A stretch of 64,000 nt of DNA from 2-12-FULL-35-23 sp965196985 (GTDB lineage Bacteria > Pseudomonadota > Gammaproteobacteria > UBA12402). Position 1 is the first letter of the stretch. Every line of letters starts with the position of its first letter. The notes below the pieces were generated by a model. That model did not search any database. It was given only the letters and a program-made list of their open reading frames with translations, and was not told the DNA's origin. Location: NCBI GenBank assembly GCA_965196985.1, contig CBDALO010000051.1, forward strand, positions 30,300 to 94,299, given 5' to 3'. This document shows, one piece after another, positions 26,191 to 34,158 of this stretch. The position numbers and the translations under genes were made by a program.

Positions 26191-26361
26191 CTATACTTCA
26201 CGCATTTCAAATTCGATCTTAGCAGCACCGCAATCAGGGCAAACCCAAGTTGCTGGCACATCAACCCACAAAGTACCTGGCTCTAAGCCAGCCTCAAGAT
26301 CACCTTTTGCTTCGTCATAAATATATCCACATACCATACACTGCCAACGTTTATACTCCAT
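26191..26361 (-). CDS. Rubredoxin
   Basis: A 56-residue protein, the usual rubredoxin size. The four iron ligands are present in two CxxC knuckles: CMVCGYIYDE near the N-terminus and CPDCGAAK near the C-terminus, with the hallmark aromatic residues (W, Y, W) between. It carries single electrons in the cytoplasm, for instance to alkane hydroxylase, peroxide or superoxide reductases. The start follows a purine-rich GAGAGGGAGAG ribosome site. It is the first gene before yhgN. The IS at 26452 begins about 90 bp upstream and may have changed its promoter. Confidence 0.93.
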   Translation of the reverse strand: MEYKRWQCMVCGYIYDEAKGDLEAGLEPGTLWVDVPATWVCPDCGAAKIEFEMREV

Positions 26362-26451
26362 CTCTCCCTCTCACCTAAGCCTGCTAAAAATGAGGTCAGT
26401 TTAACGAGTTATAAATCAAAGTGATACCCTAGAGCCCGTTTACACAGTATA

Positions 26452-27872
26452 TTCCAATCGTAAGATGAGCCTGAAGCAGCATCTGAACAGATGTCACCAT
26501 GATGGTCCATCGGTTAGTCTTCAGTGCTGATAGTATCAGCTATTTGCTCTTTTGTTATTTTCTCAAATAACGTCTTCTTTGCTTCCTGCATCTTTTGTGC
26601 AGATTCATGATCAGTCAGAGAATACGCTAATTTATCTAGTCGTTCAAAGGTTTCATTTTCCTTTAAATACTGCTCAGCATTTTCAATTGATTTGAACTTT
26701 TCGTAAGGAGTCATAATGGCCTCGTAAGGGTAAAGTTTAGTTTGCTTACCCTTGCTATTAATGCTGGTTACAGGGAAGTAACAAGGTCTGTGAAAATTAA
26801 TATAGTCGTTAAAATGCTGGTTATAGAATTCATTAATTTGCGGGGCAAAACGTTGTTGAATATGTATGTAGCCAAAATGCTTTCTAACAACCGAGCCATT
26901 TTTACTTTCCACCAAACCGTTGTCATTACTATGCCTTGGCCTCGATTTAGTGAGTTCAATAAATAACTTTTGCAATAGTTTAGCTACATGCTGATTAATG
27001 TACTCTGAGCCATTATCAGCATGTAGGCCTAACACTTTAAATGGAAAGGTATCGATTATTTGCTCTAAGACAGGGATTAAGTAAGCCTCACTAATTTTTT
27101 CAACAGCGCAGACTACCTCCATCTGTGTCACCTCGTCAACAGCATTAATATGATAAACACCCTTGATTTTATCCATATCTCCTTGGTGCACTGTATCAAT
27201 ACGTATAAAGCCAGGCCTACCCTCTGGAGTTGGTTTTCGCCTTTCACCAATAGAAACCTGCGTTGCTTTAGTTTTATTAAAGTGTCGCCGTTTGCGCTGG
27301 TAGGTTTCAGTTTGTCGAAGATTGTAAAGATGAGAGACTGAGATAAAAGCAAGACGCGCATAACGCTTATCTCCAAACAAATGAAAGGCTCTCTCGCAAA
27401 GTTTTTTTGTGGTAGGCCCGCTAAGCGTTTGATGAACCTGATCCGTTTCAGCTAACAACCAAGTATCCTCATGCGTATAGATTAAGCTAAACTTATTTCT
27501 AGGTGATCGTTGCTTAACAACAACTTTTCCTGACTTTTGATACTGAGCAATTAGCCTAGTAATTTGTGAACGTGAGTAACCAGTCATTCGTTGCAGGTAA
27601 TCACGAATCAATCCTTTGTCCTTTTTGCACATACCGCAATAAGCAAATTTTTTTAATGTGTTCGTAACCCATAGGTAAGATTCTGCTCGTAATGTAGCTT
27701 CAAAGGTAAGCTGGGTTGATGAGGATAGAAATTGCTCAATCTGGGCAAGTGTGTTTAATTCTATGTCGTTCATATTGATATTCATCCATATAGGATGAAC
27801 GATCACGCAACAACTTCAGGCCCACTTTGCATTGGAAAGTGGGGGCTATTTCAGGCTCATCTTGCATTGGAA
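26452..27872 (-). mobile_element. Insertion sequence with rve-type transposase, about 1.4 kb
   Basis: Imperfect 23-24 bp inverted repeats bound the element (26452-26475 and 27850-27872; core AGATGAGCCTGAA shared). The right end has a second tandem copy of the repeat at 27815-27837, 35 bp inside. No clear target duplication was found. It sits in the region between the divergent rubredoxin and fba genes. Confidence 0.75.
26514..27806 (-). CDS. Integrase-core (rve) DDE transposase
   Basis: A protein of up to 430 residues. An N-terminal helix-turn-helix region (MTGYSRSQITRLIAQYQ) precedes an rve-type catalytic core with D in IRIDTVHQGD, D in GLHADNGSEY and E in GLVESKNGSVVRKHF. The GTG start at 27806 has no good ribosome site; ATG codons at 27785 and 27773 are plausible. 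It resembles IS3/IS481-type enzymes but the precise family cannot be fixed from the sequence alone. Confidence 0.8.
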   Translation of the reverse strand: MIVHPIWMNINMNDIELNTLAQIEQFLSSSTQLTFEATLRAESYLWVTNTLKKFAYCGMCKKDKGLIRDYLQRMTGYSRSQITRLIAQYQKSGKVVVKQRSPRNKFSLIYTHEDTWLLAETDQVHQTLSGPTTKKLCERAFHLFGDKRYARLAFISVSHLYNLRQTETYQRKRRHFNKTKATQVSIGERRKPTPEGRPGFIRIDTVHQGDMDKIKGVYHINAVDEVTQMEVVCAVEKISEAYLIPVLEQIIDTFPFKVLGLHADNGSEYINQHVAKLLQKLFIELTKSRPRHSNDNGLVESKNGSVVRKHFGYIHIQQRFAPQINEFYNQHFNDYINFHRPCYFPVTSINSKGKQTKLYPYEAIMTPYEKFKSIENAEQYLKENETFERLDKLAYSLTDHESAQKMQEAKKTLFEKITKEQIADTISTED

Positions 27873-27883
27873 GAGACTTACAC

Positions 27884-27912
27884 TTGCAGTTTTTATTAAA
27901 AAAATGAATACT
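27884..27912 (+). promoter_or_regulatory. Candidate sigma-70 promoter of fba
   Basis: TTGCAG (27884-27889), 17 bases, AATACT (27907-27912), about 34 bases before the fba start. It lies right next to the IS right end (27872). The -10 box is imperfect, so this is only a candidate. Confidence 0.35.
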
Positions 27913-27945
27913 ACGCGCAAACTTAACCACAGGAGTAATCACCCA

Positions 27946-28974
27946 ATGAACAAAGCTGAACTACTCGATACCGTCCAAAAAATTGCCGCCAAGGGAAAAG
28001 GCATTTTGGCAGCTGATGAAAGCACCAATACTATTAAAAAACGCTTCGACAGTATCAACCTTGAATCAACCGAAGATAACCGTCGTGCTTACCGTGAGCT
28101 GCTCTTTACCACAGACAGCATTGGTGAATACATTAGCGGAGCTATTTTATTTGAAGAAACCCTATTCCAAAAAGCTAGCGACGGCACTCCTTTCGCCAAA
28201 ATGTTAGCTGACCAGGGTGTCATTCCTGGCATTAAAGTTGATAAAGGTTTAATCCCGCTAGTACTTTCTAATGACGAGAAAACAACTCAAGGCTTAGATG
28301 GTATGCCAGAGCGCCTTGAAGAATACAAACAAGCTGGCGCTAAGTTTGCAAAATTCCGCTGTACTTACGACATCACGGACACTAAGCCTTCTATGCAAGC
28401 CATCCACACTAACGCTGAAGTACTAGCCCGTTATGCCGCTATTTGCCAAAGCAAAGGTATCGTGCCTATCGTTGAGCCAGAGGTCCTAATGAACGGCAAT
28501 CACACTTTAGAGCGCTGCGAAGAAGTTACCACTGCTGTGCTAAATGCCACTTTCACTGCTTTAAAACTACAAGAAGTATTTTTAGAAGGGATCATTTTAA
28601 AGCCCAACATGGTTATCTCTGGCAACACTTGCTCCAACCAGGCAACACCACTAGAAGTTGCTGAGGCAACCGTACGCACCTTAAAACGTACCGTCCCAAG
28701 TGCCGTACCAACTATTAACTTCCTCTCTGGTGGCCAAACGCCTGAGCAGGCTACTTTGCACTTAGACTTAATGAATAAACAGGGTACACTTCCTTGGAAC
28801 TTAAGCTTCTCTTATGGTCGTGCTTTACAAGAACCTAGTCTAAGCGCTTGGCAAGGTAAACCTGAGAACGTAGCTACTGCACAGGAAGCTTTCCAAAAAC
28901 GTATGCGCTTAAATAGTGCTGCTAACTTAGGTGAATACGCTGAAACGATGGAAACTGACTCAGTTTCAGCATAA
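27946..28974 (+). CDS. Class I fructose-bisphosphate aldolase
   Basis: A 342-residue class I (Schiff base) aldolase that splits fructose 1,6-bisphosphate in glycolysis and makes it in gluconeogenesis. Family blocks are GKGILAADESTNTIKKRF at the N-terminus, the substrate loop AKFAKFRCTYDI, the catalytic PIVEPEVL glutamates, the Schiff-base lysine in EGIILKPNMV, and NFLSGGQTPEQAT. The metal-dependent class II form is more usual in gammaproteobacteria, so this is a somewhat unusual choice. The ATG at 27946 follows AGGAG (27931). A strong terminator stands just downstream. A longer upstream frame from 27832 crosses IS sequence and is rejected. Confidence 0.95.
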   Translation: MNKAELLDTVQKIAAKGKGILAADESTNTIKKRFDSINLESTEDNRRAYRELLFTTDSIGEYISGAILFEETLFQKASDGTPFAKMLADQGVIPGIKVDKGLIPLVLSNDEKTTQGLDGMPERLEEYKQAGAKFAKFRCTYDITDTKPSMQAIHTNAEVLARYAAICQSKGIVPIVEPEVLMNGNHTLERCEEVTTAVLNATFTALKLQEVFLEGIILKPNMVISGNTCSNQATPLEVAEATVRTLKRTVPSAVPTINFLSGGQTPEQATLHLDLMNKQGTLPWNLSFSYGRALQEPSLSAWQGKPENVATAQEAFQKRMRLNSAANLGEYAETMETDSVSA

Positions 28975-28994
28975 TTAGCTAGTAAAAAGACAAG

Positions 28995-29022
28995 AAGCGG
29001 CATTAGCCGCTTTTTGTTTTTT
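28995..29022 (+). terminator. Factor-independent terminator after fba
   Basis: Stem AAGCGGC / GCCGCTT with loop ATTA, followed by TTTGTTTTTT. It starts 20 bases after the fba stop. Confidence 0.9.
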
Positions 29023-29084
29023 CCCACCTTGTTAGCTTTTACTAAAATTTGCTAGAGTCTCGCCTTATTCTGAAGGTGCGTTTA

Positions 29085-29639
29085 ATGACAATGTGGTCCA
29101 AGACCTTACCGGAAAAATTATCTAATCAACAAAAAGCTTGGCTAAGTGACACCAGCTCTATGTCCAATCGAGTTCGCAGCCTAGCCAAAGAGGGCTTTAA
29201 ACTACAGATCATCAAGCAAGGCTGGCGCAACGCTGTACCGGCAGAGTCAAGCTGGCTACAACTAAACAAAACTGATGAATTATTGTTCGTCCGCACTGTC
29301 ACACTAGGCAACCAGGATACACCCTGGTTAGTGGGTCATTCGCTATTTCCAAAACCATTGCTTAATCGTCATGTCGGTAGCTTTACCAACCTAGAGGAAA
29401 CTCCCTTAGGTGATTTATTGTTCAACAAGCTAATGGCTCAACGCGGTCCTTTGGACTACTGTTTACTCACTTCAGAAGATGAATTGTACCAAATTACCAA
29501 ACCTTTCTTACAGCAAGAGACGCCTACTCTACTAGCCCGTCGATCACAATTTATGATTGGAGAAGATCGCCTAGCTGTACATGAAGCCTTCCTTCCAGAA
29601 CTTTGGCAGCAACTTAATACCACTTGTACCCTTGCTTAA
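29085..29639 (+). CDS. ubiC: Chorismate pyruvate-lyase
   Basis: A 184-residue UbiC family enzyme, which turns chorismate into 4-hydroxybenzoate plus pyruvate for ubiquinone synthesis. Family features are the W-L-x-D-T-x-S-M-S-x-R-V-R start (WLSDTSSMSNRVR), the RTVTLGNQDTPWL strand, the conserved arginine in LLARRSQF and the final glutamate in VHEAFLPELW. The ATG at 29085 is preceded by GAAGGTG. ubiA is not directly beside it, although a UbiA-like membrane protein is encoded at 24708. Confidence 0.88.
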   Translation: MTMWSKTLPEKLSNQQKAWLSDTSSMSNRVRSLAKEGFKLQIIKQGWRNAVPAESSWLQLNKTDELLFVRTVTLGNQDTPWLVGHSLFPKPLLNRHVGSFTNLEETPLGDLLFNKLMAQRGPLDYCLLTSEDELYQITKPFLQQETPTLLARRSQFMIGEDRLAVHEAFLPELWQQLNTTCTLA

Positions 29640-29973
29640 CCCTCGATTCGAGCCACCCGTTCTGCAATATCGAACAATTTTACAATTAAAAAGCTACCTC
29701 TAAATACCAAACACCCCGACCAATTAATTAGCTATTTACATATTTTGAAAGGAAATTTCAAAATAGACACAAAAACACCCATTCAACTATGGCTAAACCA
29801 AGATCAATTTAACTAAAACCTCAAATTTTAGCGTTTTTTACTAGTTCAAGCCTGTACCAATACTAGGGATAACCTATATAATCCAAAAAACCACACTTCA
29901 TAATATAAGACTAAATTAGGTTTAGCCTTCGTAAAACCCAATCGCTTAACAAGCACAATAAGGAGAACAACTA
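29640..29973. other. Non-coding region with a dispersed repeat
   Basis: No gene is seen. Bases 29641-29666 match 46816-46841 at 23 of 26 positions (core ATTCGAGCCACCC), and about 75-100 bases further on both regions have an ATTTTGAAAG segment. The end of the region has AGGAG (29961) leading to the ATG at 29974. Confidence 0.55.
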
Positions 29974-30053
29974 ATGCCTAAACCAAGTGTAACGTCCCAC
30001 AATAATTTAGAGAAACCATCTCAACCTATTTTGCGTGAGATGGTGTCAAATAG

Positions 30054-30854
30054 TTAACCTTTTAGCTCATGAATTGCCTGATTAATGACATCATCCGGTA
30101 TATGGTTTAAATTCATATTAGCGGCGATTAGCAACGCATGTCGCATGAGCCTATCAACATAACGAAGCCTACCTTTTGTGGCCATGTGTACTGCACGAAT
30201 ACCTGTTTCAGTGAATAAGCTGCTGCTCATTCCTACCTTCTCAAAAGCAGCGTGAATAATGCTCTCAAAATCCCTGCTATCTTCAATTGCATGCCACCTA
30301 ATAAAGCACTGAATTCTAGAGTTGATAGGTTCATAGGCTGGTCTCTGCAATGTTGCTAGAAGTGATGGGAGTCCACATAAGATAATCGTCATGACGTCTT
30401 TGCTGTCAAAACTGAAATTAAGGAAGTCAGGTAATCGTAGAATGAAATCATTACTAAGCTGATGCGCCTCGTCTAGGATCCAAATAGGCTGAACGTTTTT
30501 ATCATGGTAGAGCGCGATCAAGCTCTGCTTCAAGTCTCTCCAAAGTTTAGAGGATCGGTAATAGTTTTCTAAACCTAGATTTTCGGCAAGCTGAGAGTAC
30601 ACATCAAATGACCGAAAGTGAGTGTCTGATTGATAAATGACTTGATGGGTCAGCGGGTTGAGTTTATTGCTCCAGTATCTTAGCGCCGTGGTCTTTCCTG
30701 TCCCTGAGTCGCCAGTAATCACTGCTAAGCCGCGTGTTTCTAGCAAACCATTAAGTTGCTGTTCTAGTCGCTTTGACTGCGCCAATTCAATAATGTTTGA
30801 TTTACCCAATGGATCAAATTTCAAGCCAAAATGTTGAAGATACATCTTACTCAT
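30054..30854 (-). CDS. AAA ATPase, TniB/ExeA-like transposition protein
   Basis: A 266-residue AAA+ ATPase. Walker A is GDSGTGKTTALRYW, Walker B is PIWILDEAHQLS, and a sensor/arginine region follows (ILCGLPSLLATLQ, NSRIQCFIRW). Proteins of this type bind target DNA and activate the partner DDE transposase. The start MSKM follows AAGGATG. It would follow the TniA-like gene directly if the IS110 element were absent. Confidence 0.87.
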   Translation of the reverse strand: MSKMYLQHFGLKFDPLGKSNIIELAQSKRLEQQLNGLLETRGLAVITGDSGTGKTTALRYWSNKLNPLTHQVIYQSDTHFRSFDVYSQLAENLGLENYYRSSKLWRDLKQSLIALYHDKNVQPIWILDEAHQLSNDFILRLPDFLNFSFDSKDVMTIILCGLPSLLATLQRPAYEPINSRIQCFIRWHAIEDSRDFESIIHAAFEKVGMSSSLFTETGIRAVHMATKGRLRYVDRLMRHALLIAANMNLNHIPDDVINQAIHELKG

Positions 30855-30900
30855 CCTTGTATCTTAAATAACTGTAGAGATATGACAATATTGCTACAAT

Positions 30901-31085
30901 CCCAAGGATGCTTGGGTAGGCGGAAGGTGAAGCCGTGTTCGTCCTTAGGATTTAATCCTGTTGAGGAGATTTAGCTCCCTTCCACCCTCATAAGTTCATG
31001 AGATCGAACGGTATCTTAGGCCATTGTGAGCCTGTATTTGCAAGGTTGATCCGAACTATGATTTCCCAAGTTTGTTAGTGTAATA
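30901..31085 (+). ncRNA. Candidate IS110 bridge RNA
   Basis: The roughly 200-base non-coding left end, upstream of the recombinase, is rich in hairpins. CCCAAG-GATG-CTTGGG opens it (30901-30916). A nine-pair stem follows (GGCGGAAGG at 30919-30927 with CCTTCCACC at 30978-30986), enclosing an internal loop with AGGATTTAATCCT. A second lobe contains CTCAT/ATGAG and AGGC/GCCT stems. Bridge RNAs of the IS110 group are encoded at this place and guide the recombinase by pairing with donor and target DNA. The assignment comes from position and structure only. Confidence 0.6.
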
Positions 31086-31106
31086 AAATTTAAGAGGCTC
31101 TAGCAA

Positions 31107-32057
31107 ATGAAAAAAAATTGTGTTGGTATTGATATTGCAAAATCTGATTTTGTTGCTGCTATCACCACTAGCGGAAAAGATCACGTTAAACATTTTAATA
31201 ATAATCCTGAGGGCTTTTCTGAGTTATTAGAATGGACGCAATCTTTATCTGATCAGTCACTTCATTTTTGCATGGAATCAACAGGTAAATACGGTAATGC
31301 ATTGGCTCTTTATTTACATAGTGAGAAGTGTGATGTCAGTATAATTAATCCTGCACGAATAAAGTTTTTTATGAAAGGACAGCTAATACGAAACAAGACC
31401 GACAAGGCCGATGCGGTCAGTATTAAGGACTATTCAAATCATTTTACTCCAACGCTATGGCAGCCTTTGCCAGCTAATATAGAGGCTCTAAGAGCTTTGA
31501 TACAGAGATCTGAAGTATTAACCTCCCAAGTCAGCAATGAACAAAACAGGCTGGAGCTAGCGGAAGAAACAATTATTAGCTCTATACAAAATCATATCGA
31601 TTATATGGAAAAAGAAATTTTACGACTGCAGGAAGAAATTAGTAAGCTGATCGCGAGTGATGATGATCTGAAGAATAACACAGAGCTGCTTAAAAGCATC
31701 CCAGGCATTGGTGATAAAACCGCTCAAACACTAACTGCTTTTTTTAATAATATTGAAAGATTTTCTGGCGCAAAACAATTGGCTGCTCATATTGGTTTAA
31801 ATCCCAGCCAGTCACAATCAGGCACTTCATTGAATTCATCACGGCTCTCAAAGGTTGGTAGTGCTTGGTTGCGAAAGGCGCTTTACATGCCGGCATTAGT
31901 GGCTATAAGGCATAATCCTATTTTGAAGAAATTTTATGAAAAGCTGCTCAAAAAAGGCAAGCCAAAGAAGCTAGCCATTTGTGCTGTTATGAGAAAAATG
32001 GTGCATATGATTTATGGCATCCTAAAAACACAGCAGCCATTTTCAGCGGATGCCTAG
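31107..32057 (+). CDS. IS110-family transposase (DEDD recombinase)
   Basis: A 316-residue protein. The N-terminal RuvC-like DEDD domain shows D in GIDIAKSDF, E in CMESTGKYGN and the D pair in NKTDKADAVSIKDY. The C-terminal Tnp_20 domain has the helix-hairpin-helix SIPGIGDKTAQTL and the serine-containing HIGLNPSQSQSGTS block, which carries the catalytic serine in characterised members. It is complete and may be active. The non-coding RNA-like region lies upstream, as in the IS110 (not IS1111) subgroup. Confidence 0.93.
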   Translation: MKKNCVGIDIAKSDFVAAITTSGKDHVKHFNNNPEGFSELLEWTQSLSDQSLHFCMESTGKYGNALALYLHSEKCDVSIINPARIKFFMKGQLIRNKTDKADAVSIKDYSNHFTPTLWQPLPANIEALRALIQRSEVLTSQVSNEQNRLELAEETIISSIQNHIDYMEKEILRLQEEISKLIASDDDLKNNTELLKSIPGIGDKTAQTLTAFFNNIERFSGAKQLAAHIGLNPSQSQSGTSLNSSRLSKVGSAWLRKALYMPALVAIRHNPILKKFYEKLLKKGKPKKLAICAVMRKMVHMIYGILKTQQPFSADA

Positions 32058-32085
32058 TAAAAATTTTACAATTTATTGTTGACGT

Positions 32086-33423
32086 TTAAGACGGTATCTC
32101 CTCAGTGATATCCAAATCCTCTTTAACTTGGTTATAAACAATCTCAACTAGCGAGGTTTTTCTTGCTGGTTGTTCCGGCATCTGAGGTCTAGCTCGGGTT
32201 CTAGAAAGGTTGTTATGTTTGTCCAGCTCTCCCACTGCACCAAGGTATTGATATTCCAATGATTCGACGTGACGGGCGGAGTCACTATGCGGATCAACCA
32301 CTAAATAAACCTCTTGTTGAGCCAGTTCAAATGGAACTTCAAAGAGTCGATTATTCCAGCTTACCGTGCCATCCTTCCTGACTCGGCGCTTAATGCGATG
32401 CAGGAAGTAATCATCTAGCTTATCGGCCAAACAACCTAACGGCTGAATTTTAGTGAGGTCTTGCTGATAGCGTTGTAACGGGGTCATCTTGTCAGGCAGG
32501 GCGCTTTGCGAGGCTTGATGATAAACACGCTCAACCCAAGCCCAAAATCGATCATTCAGCGCATTGAAACTATGAATGGAATCCAGGTTGCATTCAGCTA
32601 GGAATTGCTCGCGTACTGTTCTATGCCAACGCTCTAGTTTGCCTTTGCTTTGCGGTTCATAGGGCCTGCCGTAAATCAATTGAATTTTCAAACGAGCACA
32701 AATGGTTTGCAACGTTTTAGCACGGTAGGCAGGGCCGTTGTCAATGATGAGCTTAACAGGAAGCCCACGTTTGAGTAATGCCTCTTTCAACACATGCTCA
32801 ATAGTAATGGCACTCTCATCAGTACAAAATTTACTGTGACAGACCAACCTTGAGGCATCATCAAAAATACTCACCAAATAGCTTTTAACTCTTCTTTGGC
32901 CATCGTAAATCGTTGGACCATGCATGACATCGCCATACCAAATATCACAAGCTGTGAGCGCCTCAAATGAGCGGCGCTCAATTTGGTTAGAAGGTGTGAC
33001 TGTTCTTTTAGACAGGCCGTGTTTTACTAATAAGCGGTGAACTGTTGCGTGAGATAATTCACCTCGTGCTACCTTCCCTTGAGTTTCTAAGAGTTTAATC
33101 ACGGTCGGAATTGATCTTGAAGGGCTTTCCTGTTTAGTGGAAATAATTAACTCTTGTAGCTCTGGATTGATGTGACACTGGCCTTTGTCTCGTCGAGTTT
33201 TAGGAACTAATCCATCAATACCCTGCTTTAACCAGGCGTAATACCAATTCTCAATTGTTTTAGCACTGAGGTGAACACGCTTACTACCTGGAATGTTGTA
33301 GGTTTGCTGGGACAACCTTTTAATAATGCTCTTGAGCTCACCATGCTCAAAACTATTTCGGCTACATAGCTCACCTAAAACACTTAGGCGAAACAGTGCT
33401 GTTGGGTGAATGGGCTTGGTCAT
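32086..33423 (-). CDS. TniA/Mu-like DDE transposase
   Basis: A 445-residue rve-core transposase with an N-terminal helix-turn-helix region (LSAKTIENWYYAWLKQGIDGL). D in DIWYGDVMHG, D in KLIIDNGPAY and E in SKGKLERWHRTV form the active site, followed by a Mu-type C-terminal beta-barrel (SWNNRLFEVPFEL). The ATG at 33423 follows AGGAA; the longer frame to 33537 lacks a ribosome site. With the ATPase it would form a TniAB-type system. Confidence 0.85.
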   Translation of the reverse strand: MTKPIHPTALFRLSVLGELCSRNSFEHGELKSIIKRLSQQTYNIPGSKRVHLSAKTIENWYYAWLKQGIDGLVPKTRRDKGQCHINPELQELIISTKQESPSRSIPTVIKLLETQGKVARGELSHATVHRLLVKHGLSKRTVTPSNQIERRSFEALTACDIWYGDVMHGPTIYDGQRRVKSYLVSIFDDASRLVCHSKFCTDESAITIEHVLKEALLKRGLPVKLIIDNGPAYRAKTLQTICARLKIQLIYGRPYEPQSKGKLERWHRTVREQFLAECNLDSIHSFNALNDRFWAWVERVYHQASQSALPDKMTPLQRYQQDLTKIQPLGCLADKLDDYFLHRIKRRVRKDGTVSWNNRLFEVPFELAQQEVYLVVDPHSDSARHVESLEYQYLGAVGELDKHNNLSRTRARPQMPEQPARKTSLVEIVYNQVKEDLDITEEIPS

Positions 33424-33557
33424 TTTGCAATTCCTGTGTGATTTAACTACTTGCAATGAGTTAATCACAACTTGAGTTGAGAATGCTACGCTCAAACTGT
33501 GTGGGGTCGTGAGGTTTACAGAAAATATCCATCTCAACTTTTTTTCACGTTAATTAA

Positions 33558-34114
33558 TTATGGGATGCTCACTCCTGTGTTGTTAAGAAAAAGCATGATG
33601 CTCGATAAATCATGCTCACCAAGGCAGGCCAACCAAAACGCTTGTGGATCACTATGTCGCCCAAGCTGTAACCACAACGGATGTGCTTTGATATGGAAGG
33701 AGTAATCAACGAAGTGGTCAACCAACCAGTGAAACCACCTAGCAACGATGTGTCGACTAACACCTTGCTCCTGACCTGATGAGCTAATACTTTTCCCAGG
33801 AGCACGCTCATTAACACTGCCTGCTGAACTGACCAGCAATACCAACGCTTTGGAGAAAGTATCTCAGGTAGGGTTGAACAAGTACGTTTACATTGATGAC
33901 AATAAAATCTCAAAACAGGGGTGGGATTTAAAGAGCGTCCTTTACCTGGGTTCCTATCTGGTTTTCGATCATATGATCCATGTGACCATAGTCCACCTGC
34001 ACCGCAATGGCTGCACTGCTCTGGCCTTAGTAGCTCTGGATTTTTTTTCAGCAGGATCAGGTAATCACTCAGGCTTTTAATCGCTTTTATGATTCTGCGC
34101 ATGACTAATTTCAC
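33558..34114 (-). pseudogene. Zinc-finger/HTH accessory protein of the TniAB-type transposon, frameshifted
   Basis: The N-terminal part has two zinc knuckles (CSHCGAGGLWSHG and FYCHQCKRT), then a helical part. At an A4 run (GGGAAAAG) the frame shifts; with one more A it continues as GKSISSSGQEQGVSRHIVARW to 33558. Such short zinc-finger proteins often precede rve transposase/ATPase pairs and may bind the transposon ends. The break could be real decay, a read error or programmed slippage. Confidence 0.6.
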
Positions 34115-34158
34115 TATAGTTTTTATATCAAGTTATTTTACCTTGATAGGTTACTAAA

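Larger units (their letters stand above)
30878..32084 (+). mobile_element. IS110-family element, inserted between tniA- and tniB-like genes
   Basis: Bounds are approximate because IS110 elements lack inverted repeats. A TTGACG box near the right end (32079-32084) and an extended -10 TGCTACAAT near the left end (30892-30900) would make a sigma-70 promoter with 17-base spacing if the ends were joined in a circle. This agrees with the known IS110 bridge-RNA promoter arrangement and supports these bounds. Confidence 0.7.
30054..34150 (-). mobile_element. TniA/TniB-type transposon core (boundaries uncertain)
   Basis: Three minus-strand genes in the order zinc-finger protein, Mu/TniA-like transposase, AAA ATPase form one transposition module. 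An IS110-type element lies between the last two genes. I could not find matching terminal repeats; the module begins between about 30000 and 30054 and ends between 34114 and about 35570. The region just left of it holds an inverted repeat ACCATCTCA / TGAGATGGT (30015-30044) of unknown meaning. No Cas genes are present. Confidence 0.65.

Noticed and set aside
27832..27945. N-terminal extension of the aldolase by 38 residues
   Set aside because: The extra codons run through the IS end and lack a ribosome site, while the ATG at 27946 has AGGAG and matches family length.
33558..34114. Programmed frameshift in the zinc-finger gene
   Set aside because: The A4 run is shorter than typical slippery A6-A7 sites and no stimulating structure is obvious, so decay or read error is simpler.
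30054..34150. Possible CRISPR-associated transposon (Tn7-like)
   Set aside because: Only TniA/TniB-like genes and a zinc-finger gene are present; there is no Cas gene, TnsD/TniQ or CRISPR array in the window.
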